Part shown: one piece after another, positions 16,092-26,087 of the stretch
Layout of the letters: the number at the start of each line of letters is the position of its first letter
Position numbering within the stretch: position 1 is the first letter of the stretch
Made by a program: the position numbers and the translations under genes
The notes under the pieces: model-generated
Seen by the model: the letters and a program-made list of their open reading frames with translations, nothing else
Databases searched by the model: none
What the model was told of the DNA's origin: nothing
NCBI RefSeq assembly: GCF_041154455.1
Contig: NZ_AP028664.1
Span: 497,001 to 561,000 of the forward strand
Reading direction: 5' to 3'
DNA length: 64,000 nucleotides
Source: Variovorax sp. V213
Lineage (GTDB): Bacteria > Pseudomonadota > Gammaproteobacteria > Burkholderiales > Burkholderiaceae_C

Positions 16092-16917
16092 CGCGGGCCG
16101 AGAGAATGGCGCGCGCCGCTTCGGCGAACCCCGCGCCGCGCTCGCCCTCGGTCACGTAGCGCGGCAGGTACTCCAGCTGCGGCACGAAGCGCGCCACGTT
16201 CGCCACGCCGATGCTGTGGGCGAAGGTGCGGAACATCAGCTGGTCGTTGGTGGAGTCGCCCACGTAGGCCCAGCGGTCGATCTCGTCGTCGAGCGTGCGG
16301 CCCCAGAGTTCGCGCACGATCCAGCGCGCGCCCTCGAGCTTGTCGTTGTCGCCGTACCAGCCGTTGATGTGGATGCTGCTGACCGTGGCGTGCATGCCTT
16401 CGCCGCGCATCAGGGCCACGACGTGTGCGATGGTCTCTTCGCTCAGCTGCACGAACTCGCTGTGGTCGATGGCGATGTCGGTTTCTCGGCCCGGCGAGTC
16501 GGTGGCGCGCCGGGCGCCCGGAATCTCGCGCTCGATGCGCGCCAGCACTTGCTGCATCCGATCGAAATTGGCGGCGCGCGTTGCCGCGTCCTGCTGGTGG
16601 CGCTTCTGCAGCTTGCCGCCCGGCACAGGCAGCAGGGCGACGGCACCGTTCTCCGCCACGATGGAGTCGACGGGCCATGCGGAAACGAAGGGCACGCTCC
16701 AGCCTACGGGCCGACCGGTGATCGCCACGACGTGAAGCCCGGCCGCCTTGAGATCGCCCAGTGCCTTCAGCGCGTCGGGCGTGATGGCGCCTTCGGTGGT
16801 GAGCGTGTCGTCGATGTCGGTGAACACGCCGATCAGGTTGCTGCGTGCGGCCTTCGACCACTGCGACAACGCCAGCAGATGGTGGGGCGAGGAGGGCAGG
16901 GAACTCGACTGGCGCAT
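16081..16917 (-). CDS. HAD-superfamily IIB phosphatase
   Basis: The product has 278 residues and is a Cof-like type IIB HAD hydrolase. Motif I is FTDIDDTLT with the nucleophile Asp, motif II is AITGR, and motif IV is YVGDSTNDQLMF. The cap insert between them is of the size seen in IIB enzymes such as mannosyl-3-phosphoglycerate, sucrose-6-phosphate and trehalose-6-phosphate phosphatases. ATG 16917 starts 7 bp after the prfC stop, so the gene is probably cotranscribed with prfC. No sugar synthase is nearby, so the substrate is open. A sugar phosphate is the likeliest class. Confidence 0.85.
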   Translation of the reverse strand: MRQSSSLPSSPHHLLALSQWSKAARSNLIGVFTDIDDTLTTEGAITPDALKALGDLKAAGLHVVAITGRPVGWSVPFVSAWPVDSIVAENGAVALLPVPGGKLQKRHQQDAATRAANFDRMQQVLARIEREIPGARRATDSPGRETDIAIDHSEFVQLSEETIAHVVALMRGEGMHATVSSIHINGWYGDNDKLEGARWIVRELWGRTLDDEIDRWAYVGDSTNDQLMFRTFAHSIGVANVARFVPQLEYLPRYVTEGERGAGFAEAARAILSARATR

Positions 16918-16924
16918 GCCTGGC

Positions 16925-18562
16925 TCAGCCTGCACTTTGCAGCGCCAGCCCCGCATGCTCCCGCAGTGGATGGAAGTGGATCTTCGGGAACCGCTCCTGC
17001 GCCAGCCGCACGTCGTAAGGCGAGGTGCACAGGAAGGCCAGCGTGTCCGCCGCATCCTTCGCCATGCGCTGCGGATAGGCGTTGACGAACTCGCGCAGCT
17101 CGGCCGGCGAATCGGCCGTGATCCATCGCGCGCCGGTGTATTGGCAGCCTTCGAGCCGCACGTCGGCGTCGTACTCGGCCTTCAGGCGGTGCTGCACCAC
17201 TTCGAACTGCAGCTGGCCGACCGCGCCCAGCAGCATGGGGCCGCCGACCTCGGGGCGGAACACCTGGATCGCACCCTCTTCGCCGAGCTGGGCCAGGCCC
17301 TGCTGCAGCTGCTTGGTGCGCAGCGGGTTCTTCAGGATCACGGTCATGAACAGCTCGGGCGCGAAGAAGGGCAGGCCGGTGAACTGCAGGCTCGCGCCGT
17401 CGGTGATGGTGTCGCCGAGCTGCACGCCGCCGTGCGTGGTGAAGCCCACGATGTCGCCCGCATAGGCCTCTTCGACCGCTTCGCGGCGCTGGCTCATGAA
17501 CGTGACCACACTGGTGGGCCGCAGTTCCTTCGAGGTGCGCTGCACCTTGAGCTTCATGCCCGGCGTGTACTTGCCCGAGGCCATGCGCACGAACGCGATT
17601 CGGTCGCGGTGGTTGGCGTCCATGTTGGCCTGCACCTTGAACACCACGCCCGCGAAGTCCCTGTCCTCGGGCTGGATCTCCTTCACCACGGGCTGTCGGT
17701 TGACCATCGTGGTACTGGTGCGCGACTGCGGCGAGGGCGCCAGGTCGACCAGCGCATCGAGCACCTCCATCACGCCGAAATTGTTGACACCGGAGCCGAA
17801 GAACACGGGCGTCTGCTTGCCGGCCAGGAAGGCCTCGCGGTCCCAGGTGGGCGAGGCGCCGGTGGCCAGCTCCATGCTGTCCATGGCGGATTCGAAATCG
17901 GCGCCGAAGCGCTTGGTGAGCGTGTCGCGCTCGGAGAGCGGAATGGTCTCGAAGTCGTGCGGCAGCCGCTCGCTGCCCGACTCGAACACGGTCATCGCCT
18001 GCGTGCGCAGGTTCATGATGCCGCGGAACGACTTGCCCTGGCCCACGGGCCACGTCATGGGCACGCAGGGCATGCCAAGCTCGCGTTCCACCTCGTCGAG
18101 GATGTCGAGCGGCTCTCGCACCTCGCGGTCCATCTTGTTGACGAAGGTGATGATGGGGGTATCGCGCTGGCGGCAAACCTCGATCAGCCGGCGCGTCTGC
18201 GATTCCACGCCGTTGGCCGCGTCGATCACCATCAGCGCCGAGTCCACGGCGGTGAGCACGCGGTAGGTGTCTTCCGAAAAGTCCTTGTGGCCGGGCGTGT
18301 CGAGCAGGTTGATGACGTGGTCGCGGTACAGCATCTGCATGACCGACGAGGCCACCGAGATGCCGCGCTGCTTCTCGATTTCCATCCAGTCGGACGTGGC
18401 ATGGCGCGAGGCCTTGCGCGCCTTCACCGAGCCGGCGATCTGGATCGCGCCCGAGAAAAGCAGCAGCTTCTCGGTCAGCGTGGTCTTGCCGGCGTCAGGG
18501 TGGGAAATGATCGCGAAGGTGCGGCGGCGGCGGGTTTCGGCAAGAAAAGACAAGGTGGGCAA
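16925..18562 (-). CDS. prfC: Peptide chain release factor 3
   Basis: RF3 is the GTPase that recycles RF1/RF2 from the ribosome after peptide release. The 545-residue product carries G1 ISHPDAGKTTLTEK near residues 19-32, the switch region KQRGISVASSVMQ, G3 LDTPGHKDFSEDTYR and G4 FVNKMDRE. The C-terminal EF-G-like domain includes LGAVGQLQFEV. E. coli RF3 is 529 residues, so the length fits. The start used is TTG 18562 and no strong ribosome site is visible. A hairpin just upstream (18590-18608) belongs to the end of the phasin transcript. Confidence 0.95.
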   Translation of the reverse strand: MPTLSFLAETRRRRTFAIISHPDAGKTTLTEKLLLFSGAIQIAGSVKARKASRHATSDWMEIEKQRGISVASSVMQMLYRDHVINLLDTPGHKDFSEDTYRVLTAVDSALMVIDAANGVESQTRRLIEVCRQRDTPIITFVNKMDREVREPLDILDEVERELGMPCVPMTWPVGQGKSFRGIMNLRTQAMTVFESGSERLPHDFETIPLSERDTLTKRFGADFESAMDSMELATGASPTWDREAFLAGKQTPVFFGSGVNNFGVMEVLDALVDLAPSPQSRTSTTMVNRQPVVKEIQPEDRDFAGVVFKVQANMDANHRDRIAFVRMASGKYTPGMKLKVQRTSKELRPTSVVTFMSQRREAVEEAYAGDIVGFTTHGGVQLGDTITDGASLQFTGLPFFAPELFMTVILKNPLRTKQLQQGLAQLGEEGAIQVFRPEVGGPMLLGAVGQLQFEVVQHRLKAEYDADVRLEGCQYTGARWITADSPAELREFVNAYPQRMAKDAADTLAFLCTSPYDVRLAQERFPKIHFHPLREHAGLALQSAG

Positions 18563-18589
18563 TCTGCAGGGGAATGCCCGATTTTAGAA

Positions 18590-18615
18590 GGGCGGTCCAG
18601 GGCCGCCCGTCCGCA
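18590..18615 (-). terminator. Possible weak terminator after the phasin gene
   Basis: GGGCGG (18590-18595) and CCGCCC (18603-18608) form a GC-rich stem downstream of the leftward phasin gene. It is followed in that direction by a short T/A-rich stretch (TTCTAAAAT). There is no clean T run, so it may terminate only partly before prfC. Confidence 0.35.
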
Positions 18616-18629
18616 CCGTCGAAAACGCC

Positions 18630-19121
18630 TTACTTGCGCTGCAGCATCTTGGTCACTTCGTCCACATTGGCCTGGATGCGCTGGCGCACCAGTTCGAAGG
18701 CATCGGCCTGCGACTTGGCGGCAAGGGTGGCGAGTTCCTTGATGTCGTCGACGGCGCGCTGGAACGACTGGCGGCCGAGCTCGTCGAGCTTGGCGAGGTT
18801 GGCCTTGGGGTCCTTGCCGGGCATTTCCTTGGCGGCCGTCTGCCATTCGGCGATGGCGTTCTTGATCATCTCGGTCTGCCGCTGCACCACGGTCTGCAGG
18901 CCCTGGTAGGACTTTTCGTTGGCCTGCATCAGCGCCTGGAGGTCCTTCTGGCCGCTCTCGAGCAGCTTGCCTGCGCCGCCGGTCAGGTTGAGTTCCTGCA
19001 GGCGATCGGTCATGGCCTTGAGATTCTTCATCGGATTGAGCATGTCGGCGGCACCAGGGGCCTCCGCCTTGGTGCTGCTGTCAGTGGTCTTTTTCGCGGC
19101 GGCTTTCTTGGCAGTGGCCAT
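18630..19121 (-). CDS. phaP: Phasin family protein
   Basis: This 163-residue protein is of the phasin type that coats polyhydroxyalkanoate granules. It is largely helical and lacks cysteine. It has a Lys/Ala-rich N terminus (MATAKKAAAKKTT) and a central heptad-rich region with ESGQKDLQALMQANEKSYQG and DDIKELATLAAKSQADAFEL. These are typical of the phasin_2 domain. ATG 19121 is preceded by AGGAG about 12 bp away. Betaproteobacteria usually have several phasins, and this one is not next to phaCAB genes. The gene symbol is by family. Confidence 0.8.
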   Translation of the reverse strand: MATAKKAAAKKTTDSSTKAEAPGAADMLNPMKNLKAMTDRLQELNLTGGAGKLLESGQKDLQALMQANEKSYQGLQTVVQRQTEMIKNAIAEWQTAAKEMPGKDPKANLAKLDELGRQSFQRAVDDIKELATLAAKSQADAFELVRQRIQANVDEVTKMLQRK

Positions 19122-19259
19122 GGTGCGGTATCTCCTGTGTCGGGTGGACGGGGGAATGACGAGGACCGGCCGGATGGCAAAGTCCCTCGCCACGATACGC
19201 CGCACCGGCTCGGCCGCGGTGCCCGCGGCGACAAATTCGCCTGCGGGATTTCCCTTGGG

Positions 19260-19892
19260 CTACATCGGCGGCGCAAAGCCGTTGCGCCCGGCAGTGACGC
19301 GCAGCGCCGTGGGCGTGCCGTTCTTTTCCTGTGCATTGACCAGCACCTTGGCGCCGGGTACCAGCAGGGACTCGGTGCCGGGGCGGAAAGTCACGACCGG
19401 CACATCGGGCGGCACGACCACGGTCTTCTCCCCGCCCTTGTAGGTCAGCCGAAGCTGCTGCCCGCCCCGTACCGATTTCGGCGCCGCGGCCAGGTCGGCC
19501 ACGGTGGCGTTGGTCATGGTGCTCTGTGGCAGCAGGTCCCATGGGCGGTGGCCTTCGCCAGTGCCGCGCGCGGCCTCCGGGAACACCACCACCTCGAGCG
19601 CCTTCTGCGTGCCGTCGGCCTGCGGCATGGCGGCGGTTCCGATGAAGCTGCCCTGCTTGATGTCGGACAGCTTGATGGGATAGACCTCCGATACCGTCAT
19701 GTCGGCCGGCCGCGCAAGGCTGACGACCTCGCCGCCGCGGTCTTGCACCACGAGGGTCTTTGCGTCGACGCGGACGATGGTGCCGCGGATGCGCACCGGA
19801 TCGGAGGCCGCCTGCGCGGAGGCAAGGACCGGCGCGCCGGCGCCAAGAAGGATGGCCGAGGCCAGCAGGACGGGGGAGATTCTGGAGCGCAT
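19260..19892 (-). CDS. Secreted protein of unknown function
   Basis: The product has 210 residues with a clear signal peptide (about residues 1-27, ending VLASAQA). The mature part begins DPVRIRGTIVRVDAKTLVVQD and is rich in short beta strands. It looks like two small barrel domains similar to DUF5666-type modules. A second segment (VPVVTFRPGTESLLVPGAKV) repeats the strand pattern. I do not recognise a named family. Such proteins in Burkholderiales are usually annotated as hypothetical periplasmic proteins. The gene stands alone between the phasin and the ahcY control region. Confidence 0.7.
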   Translation of the reverse strand: MRSRISPVLLASAILLGAGAPVLASAQAASDPVRIRGTIVRVDAKTLVVQDRGGEVVSLARPADMTVSEVYPIKLSDIKQGSFIGTAAMPQADGTQKALEVVVFPEAARGTGEGHRPWDLLPQSTMTNATVADLAAAPKSVRGGQQLRLTYKGGEKTVVVPPDVPVVTFRPGTESLLVPGAKVLVNAQEKNGTPTALRVTAGRNGFAPPM

Positions 19893-19975
19893 GGGTGAAC
19901 TTCCGTGGTTGGGAGCAAATCAATGTACGCGCCGGAGCCGAAACGCGCTTTCCGGGATGTGGGATATCCCGGCGA

Positions 19976-20004
19976 TTGGCTCGCCGTGCCTCCCCGTCTA
20001 CAAT
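19976..20004 (+). promoter_or_regulatory. Sigma-70 promoter of the ahcY operon
   Basis: A -35 box TTGGCT (19976-19981) and a -10 box TACAAT (19999-20004) are separated by exactly 17 bp. Predicted transcription would start near 20010-20012, at the first base of the SAH aptamer. Confidence 0.7.
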
Positions 20005-20012
20005 CCGCGGTT

Positions 20013-20098
20013 CCGAGGAGCGTTGCAGCGCCGCCAGGCGTGAGGCTCGGACCACATCGCAACCACGCTCACCCGCTGTTCTCGCGGTGAGTCTTTTC
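20013..20098 (+). ncRNA. S-adenosylhomocysteine (SAH) riboswitch with terminator-type expression platform
   Basis: The aptamer core matches the SAH riboswitch consensus. CCGAG (20013-20017) pairs with CTCGG (20046-20050), and TTGC (20023-20026) with GCAA (20059-20062). The GAGCG segment inside the first strand can form the pseudoknot with CGCTC (20066-20070). A second hairpin, CTCACCCGC (20068-20076) with GCGGTGAG (20084-20091), shares the CTC of the pseudoknot strand and is followed by TCTTTT. The two structures exclude each other. This fits an ON switch in which SAH prevents termination and allows ahcY expression. Confidence 0.88.
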
Positions 20099-20143
20099 CC
20101 CGAACGCAGTGGCACCTTTCAAACTAGCTTTGTTGGAGTTCTC

Positions 20144-21582
<1,439 letters not shown>

Positions 21583-21583
<1 letters not shown>

Positions 21584-22371
21584 TGCGCGCTGATCAATTG
21601 CTGGTCGAACGCGGCCTTGCCGCGTCGCGCTCGCAGGCCGTGCGGCTGATTGCCGGCGGCATGCGATGGCGCGATGCGGGCACCGCGGACGCGTGGCGCT
21701 CGGTCGTGAAGAACCGCGACGAAGTGCCGGAGTCCGCCGAACTCGAGCTCGACGACGCGGCCGAGGCTCGCTATGTTTCGCGCGGCGGGCTCAAGCTCGA
21801 AGGCGCGCTGGCGGCCAGCGGTGTGGATGCAGCGGGCAAGCTGTGCCTGGACGTCGGCCAATCGACCGGCGGCTTCACCGACTGCCTGCTGCAAAGCGGC
21901 GCGGCGAAGGTGGTGGGTGTCGACGTGGGTCACGGGCAGCTGCATGCGCGGTTGCGCGAGGATGAGCGCGTGGTGGCCATCGAGGGCGTCAATGCGCGAG
22001 CTTTGTCGCCAGACGACCTTCAAGAAGAAGGCGAAGAGCCTTCCGAACTGCGCTTCGACCTCATCGTCGGCGACCTGTCGTTCATCTCGCAGACATTGGT
22101 GCTGCCGGCCGTGGTGCCATTCCTGGCCGACGACGGCCACCTGCTGATGCTGGTCAAGCCGCAGTTCGAACTGCAGCCGGGGCAGGTCGGCAAGGGCGGC
22201 ATCGTTCGCGACGCGTCGATGTATGCGGTGGTCGAAAAGCGCTTGCGCGACGCCTGCGAGACGCTCGGCCTGCGCGTGCTGCAATGGTTCGACAGCCCCA
22301 TTGCCGGTGGCGACGGCAACCGTGAGTTTTTCATTCACGCCGTGCGCGCTGTTGGCGCGGATGGTTCTTGA
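21583..22371 (+). CDS. tlyA: TlyA-family rRNA methyltransferase
   Basis: The product has 262 residues, with an N-terminal S4 RNA-binding domain (MRADQLLVERGLAASRSQA) and an FtsJ-like methyltransferase domain. The SAM-binding part reads CLDVGQSTGGFTDCLLQ, and the acidic catalytic region has DLIVGDLSFISQ. Mycobacterial TlyA 2'-O-methylates rRNA, and the same role is inferred here. The gene overlaps the ahcY stop by one base (TGATG). It lies between two methyl-cycle enzymes, which fits a SAM-consuming enzyme kept in step with SAH removal. Confidence 0.85.
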
Positions 22372-22381
22372 GGAGACGCAA

Positions 22382-23206
22382 GTGCGCCTTCCGTTGAGTT
22401 TCGAATTCTTTCCGACCAAGACGCCCGAAGGCGCGGTCAAGCTGCGCGCGGTGCGCCAGCAGCTGTATGCGCGCAAGCCCGAGTTCTGCTCGGTCACCTA
22501 CGGCGCGGGCGGCTCCACGCACCAGGGCACTTTCGGTGCGGTGCAGGAGATCCTGTCCGAAGGAGTCGATGCCGCGAGCCACTTCTCGTGCATCGGCGCC
22601 ACGCGGGCCACGGTGCGCGAGCAGCTGGCCGAGCTCAAGGCGATGGGCGTGAAGCGCCTGGTCGCCCTGCGCGGCGACTTGCCGAGCGGCTACGGCATCG
22701 GCGGCGAGTTCCTGTATGCGAGCGACCTCGTGGCCTTCATCCGCGAGGAAACCGGGCGCGACTTCCACATCGAGGTGGCCTGCTACCCCGAGGTGCATCC
22801 GCAGGCACGTTCGCCCGAGGCCGACCTGCAGGCCTTTGCCACCAAGGTGAAGGCTGGCGCCGATTCGGCGATCACGCAGTATTTCTTCAGCCCCGAGGCG
22901 TATTTCCGCTTTGTCGACGAGGCCCGCAAGCTCGGCCTCGACACGCCCATCGTGCCGGGCATCATGCCGATCACCAGCTCGACGCAGCTCATGCGTTTTT
23001 CGGATGCCTGCGGCGCCGAGATCCCGCGCTGGATCCGCCTGCGGCTGCAGGGCTTTGGCGACGACACGGCGTCCATCAAGGCGTTCGGCCTCGACGTGGT
23101 GACCGACCTCTGCGCGCGCCTCTGCGATGGCGGCGCACCGGCGCTGCACTTCTACACGATGAACCAGTCGACGGCGACGCTGGCTGTATTGGAGCGCCTC
23201 GGTTGA
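22382..23206 (+). CDS. metF: 5,10-methylenetetrahydrofolate reductase
   Basis: MetF makes 5-methyl-tetrahydrofolate, the methyl donor for methionine synthase. The 274-residue TIM-barrel flavoprotein shows the N-terminal LSFEFFPTKTPEG, with the catalytic Glu, then SVTYGAGGST and LRGDLPSG. The C-terminal half has ITQYFFSPEAY and GIMPITSS. GTG 22382 is preferred because AGGAG ends about 7 bp upstream and the length equals typical MetF. ATG 22361, in frame, overlaps tlyA. With ahcY it completes the homocysteine-to-methionine branch. Confidence 0.95.
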   Translation: MRLPLSFEFFPTKTPEGAVKLRAVRQQLYARKPEFCSVTYGAGGSTHQGTFGAVQEILSEGVDAASHFSCIGATRATVREQLAELKAMGVKRLVALRGDLPSGYGIGGEFLYASDLVAFIREETGRDFHIEVACYPEVHPQARSPEADLQAFATKVKAGADSAITQYFFSPEAYFRFVDEARKLGLDTPIVPGIMPITSSTQLMRFSDACGAEIPRWIRLRLQGFGDDTASIKAFGLDVVTDLCARLCDGGAPALHFYTMNQSTATLAVLERLG

Positions 23207-23895
23207 AGGGGGGGCGTGCAGGAGCAGGGTGTTCGCTGCGCACGGCGTTTCGCGTCGCGCTGGTGGCTGCAACCTGTGCGCTGGCCGGCTGTGCCATGCC
23301 CCCCGCCACCGAGGGCGGGCAGACCGACAAGGACGGCAAACTCCTGCCGCTGCCGCGCCAGCTGGCCGTGCCTCCGGGCGCGCCGCCCCGATCCAACGTG
23401 CCTTCGGTTCGCTACGACCTGGCCGTGTCGGGTAGCGGCGAGCTGGGGCCCGACGACGGCGTGCCCGGCGACGGGCCCCGCGAGATTTTCGAGCGCGGCG
23501 GGGCCTCCTGGTACGGCATCCAGTTCCACCAGCGCAAGACGGCGAGCGGCGAGCGCTTCGACATGGGGGCCCTGACGGCGGCCCACAAGACCTTGCCGTT
23601 CAATACCCGTGTCTGTGTGCGCAGCCTGGTCAACGGCAGCGAGGTGCTGGTGCGTATCACGGACCGTGGGCCCTATGCGCAGGGCCGCATCATCGACCTG
23701 AGCCGTGCCGCGGCCGAGCGCATCGGCCTGATCGGGCTCGGCATCAAGCAGGTCGCGCTGACGATCGTCGACCGCGAGGGCATGCGTTGCGGTGGCTCCG
23801 TGGTGGAGGCGGCCGATGCCCAAGCGCCGGCGTCTGCCCCCGCAGCGGCACCTGCGCCGCGCAAGGTCAACGTGCCGTCGCGCCGCCGCCGATAA
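23203..23895 (+). CDS. RlpA-like septal ring lipoprotein (lytic transglycosylase family)
   Basis: The product has 230 residues. A lipoprotein signal with lipobox ALAGC lies near residues 26-30. The double-psi beta-barrel domain spans about residues 97-190. It shows ASWYGIQFHQRKTASGERFD, TAAHKTLPFNTRV and RITDRGPYAQGRIIDLS, the hallmark RlpA sequence, including the catalytic-type Asp. There is no C-terminal SPOR domain; an Ala/Pro-rich tail ends in basic residues. No ATG is available. TTG 23203 lies in a TTGA overlap with the metF stop and includes the signal peptide, so it is the chosen start. The protein is expected at the outer membrane. Confidence 0.87.
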   Translation: MKGGRAGAGCSLRTAFRVALVAATCALAGCAMPPATEGGQTDKDGKLLPLPRQLAVPPGAPPRSNVPSVRYDLAVSGSGELGPDDGVPGDGPREIFERGGASWYGIQFHQRKTASGERFDMGALTAAHKTLPFNTRVCVRSLVNGSEVLVRITDRGPYAQGRIIDLSRAAAERIGLIGLGIKQVALTIVDREGMRCGGSVVEAADAQAPASAPAAAPAPRKVNVPSRRRR

Positions 23896-23922
23896 CCCTT
23901 GCAGGGAAGAAAGCGAAGAGCC

Positions 23923-24879
23923 CTAGCCGCCCGCGTCGAGCGAAAAGGCGGCGTGCCGGTCTTGGGCCAGCCGCTCCACCAACTGGGGCAGGGCGGCAGC
24001 CAGCAGCGGCTTCAGCGTATAGGGCGGGTTGATCAGGAACATGCCGCTGGCCGGCAGTCCGGGGCGCTGGGTTTCGCCCGTCGGCGTGGTGGTCAGCTTG
24101 CTCGACTTGACCGTGAGCGTGGCGTGCAGCCAGGGTTTGCCGGCCTTGGTGGCCAGGGTCTTGAGCCGCCGCGGCAGGTCGTGCGCCTCGGGGCGCGGAA
24201 TGATCGGGTACCAGATGGCGTAGGTGCCGGTTGCAAAGCGCTTGAGCGCCTCGGCCGCGAAGTCGAGCACGCGGCCGTAGTCGCTCTTGATTTCGTAGCT
24301 CGGATCCATCAGCACCAGCGCGCGGCGCGAGGGCGGCGGCAGGAACTTGGTGGCGCTGCCGAAACCGTCTTCGCGCAGCACCGCGATCTGGCGGCCCGCC
24401 TCGAGCTGCGCAATGTTGGCGTCCAGCGTGCGGGCATCGGTCGGATGCAGTTCGAACAGCTTGAGCTTGTCGTGGTCGCGCAGCAGGTGCTGCACGATGA
24501 AAGGCGAACCGGGGTAAATGCGGGCGCCGCCCTTGGGGTTGAAGTCGTGGATCACGCTCAGGTAGCGCGCAATCGCATCGGCCAAGGGGGCATCGGCCTC
24601 CGGCGCAGCTTTCTTGGCAGCTGACTTCGCGGCAGGTGCAGGCGCAGCTGCCGCAGGGGCTTTTTTCTCGGACAGCAGGCGCAGCACGCCCTCGGCCGCT
24701 TCGCCGCTGGTGCCGGCGTAGTCCCCATCGAGCCGGTACAGGCCGGCGCCGGCGTGGGTGTCGACCACGGTCAGGGCTGCTTCTTTTTCAAGCAGGTGGT
24801 CGAGCGTGGCAATCAGCACCGTGTGCTTGAGCACGTCGGCGTGGTTGCCGGCATGGAAGGCGTGGCGGTAACTGAACAT
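23923..24879 (-). CDS. rlmJ: 23S rRNA (adenine-2030 N6)-methyltransferase RlmJ
   Basis: The product has 318 residues, against 280 for the E. coli enzyme. It opens MFSYRHAFHAGNHADVLKH, the diagnostic RlmJ N terminus. It has the SAM-site TVVDTHAGAGLYRL and the catalytic DPSYE of N6-adenine methyltransferases (DPPY-type). The excess length is an Ala/Lys/Pro-rich insertion at about residues 72-98, with segments such as APAAAAPAPAAKSAAKKAAP. It lies in the loop after the first Rossmann strand. The gene is convergent with rlpA, with only a 27-bp gap, and divergent from rplM. Activity is probably intact because the motifs are. Confidence 0.92.
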   Translation of the reverse strand: MFSYRHAFHAGNHADVLKHTVLIATLDHLLEKEAALTVVDTHAGAGLYRLDGDYAGTSGEAAEGVLRLLSEKKAPAAAAPAPAAKSAAKKAAPEADAPLADAIARYLSVIHDFNPKGGARIYPGSPFIVQHLLRDHDKLKLFELHPTDARTLDANIAQLEAGRQIAVLREDGFGSATKFLPPPSRRALVLMDPSYEIKSDYGRVLDFAAEALKRFATGTYAIWYPIIPRPEAHDLPRRLKTLATKAGKPWLHATLTVKSSKLTTTPTGETQRPGLPASGMFLINPPYTLKPLLAAALPQLVERLAQDRHAAFSLDAGG

Positions 24880-24920
24880 AGGGTCGATGGTAACGGCTCG
24901 GGCGGTCGGCAGGCTCCAAT

Positions 24921-24950
24921 TTGCCCGGATTGGCCGATTCTTCGTATAAT
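24921..24950 (+). promoter_or_regulatory. Sigma-70 promoter for rplM-rpsI
   Basis: TTGCCC (24921-24926) and TATAAT (24945-24950) are separated by 18 bp. The -10 box is perfect. The leader to rplM is about 120 nt long. It may hold L13 autoregulatory RNA, but I could not fold a clear structure by eye. Confidence 0.6.
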
Positions 24951-25074
24951 CGCGGGCTTCGCAGCGTTTTTGTAGCCCCGCGGCGAAGACTTTGAACCCA
25001 CCTAAGAGATTCCCGTCAGAGGAACGCCGACCGTGGAAAAGGGCTCGCCAAACCCTCTTTTCAAGAGAAAACTC

Positions 25075-25506
25075 ATGACCAAAACGTTCAGCGCCAAACC
25101 CGCTGACGTGACGCACGAGTGGTTTGTGATTGACGCGACCGACAAGGTCCTCGGACGAGTAGCCAGCGAAGTTGCTCTCCGTTTGCGCGGCAAACACAAG
25201 GCCATTTACACGCCTCACGTCGATACCGGTGACTTCATTGTCATCATCAACGCAGCCCAGCTGCGCGTCACCGGCGCCAAGCCGATCGACAAGGTCTACT
25301 ACCGTCACTCGGGCTACCCGGGCGGTATCACGGCCACGAACTTCCGCGACATGCAAGCCAAGCACCCAGGCCGTGCCCTGGAAAAGGCCGTCAAGGGCAT
25401 GCTGCCCAAGGGCCCGCTCGGCTACGCGATGATCAAGAAACTCAAGGTGTACGGTGGTGCTGAGCACCCGCATACCGCCCAACAGCCCAAAGTGCTGGAA
25501 CTGTAA
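25075..25506 (+). CDS. rplM: 50S ribosomal protein L13
   Basis: The product has 143 residues, the usual L13 length. Recognisable segments are WFVIDATDKVLGRVASEVA, LRGKHKAIYTPHVDTGDF, and the C-terminal KLKVYGGAEHPHTAQQPK. ATG 25075 gives MTKTFSAKPADVTHEW, the standard betaproteobacterial start. It is cotranscribed with rpsI, 12 bp downstream, from a strong upstream promoter. The two proteins belong to different ribosomal subunits, but the pairing is universal in bacteria. Confidence 0.98.
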   Translation: MTKTFSAKPADVTHEWFVIDATDKVLGRVASEVALRLRGKHKAIYTPHVDTGDFIVIINAAQLRVTGAKPIDKVYYRHSGYPGGITATNFRDMQAKHPGRALEKAVKGMLPKGPLGYAMIKKLKVYGGAEHPHTAQQPKVLEL

Positions 25507-25518
25507 GGAGCCTTGAGA

Positions 25519-25911
25519 ATGATTGGTGAATGGAACAATGGCACCGGCCGTCGCAAATCGAGCGTCGCCCGTGTGTTTCTGAAAAAGGGCTCGGGCAAGA
25601 TCACGGTCAACGGCAAGGACATTCAAGAGTTCTTCGGCCGCGAAACCTCGATCATGATCGCGAAGCAACCCCTGGTGCTGACCAACAACACCGAAACCTT
25701 CGACGTCATGGTCAACGTGGCCGGCGGCGGTGAATCGGGCCAGGCCGGCGCAACGCGCCACGGCATCACCCGTGCGCTGATCGACTACGACGCGAGCCTC
25801 AAGCCGGTGCTGAGCCAGGCCGGCTACGTCACGCGCGATGCACGTGAAGTCGAGCGTAAGAAGGTCGGCCTGCACTCTGCACGCCGCCGCAAGCAGTTCA
25901 GCAAGCGCTGA
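25519..25911 (+). CDS. rpsI: 30S ribosomal protein S9
   Basis: This is a 130-residue S9. WNNGTGRRKSSVARVFLKKG opens the protein, and the basic C-terminal tail ends RRKQFSKR, which reaches the P-site tRNA. ATG 25519 is chosen over the in-frame TTG 25513 because AAGGAG (25505-25510) is well spaced from it and the length equals the family norm. A terminator follows 20 bp after the stop. Confidence 0.98.
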   Translation: MIGEWNNGTGRRKSSVARVFLKKGSGKITVNGKDIQEFFGRETSIMIAKQPLVLTNNTETFDVMVNVAGGGESGQAGATRHGITRALIDYDASLKPVLSQAGYVTRDAREVERKKVGLHSARRRKQFSKR

Positions 25912-25931
25912 TACTGTTCGCTACGGACAAG

Positions 25932-25953
25932 AGCCGCCTTCGGGCGGCTTTTT
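25932..25953 (+). terminator. Rho-independent terminator of rplM-rpsI
   Basis: AGCCGCC (25932-25938) and GGCGGCT (25943-25949) form a 7-bp stem around a stable TTCG tetraloop and run into a T tract. Confidence 0.9.
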
Positions 25954-26087
25954 CATTGCCCAGCTTGCCGGACGTATGTTCGACCCCACTTGCATTGGGT
26001 GCTCGCTACGCCGGCCAGCCGAGAATGCGGCATTGCAGTAGCATTGGTTCATTGGCCGCATGTCCGGCCCTCAAGGAGTTACCCCAC

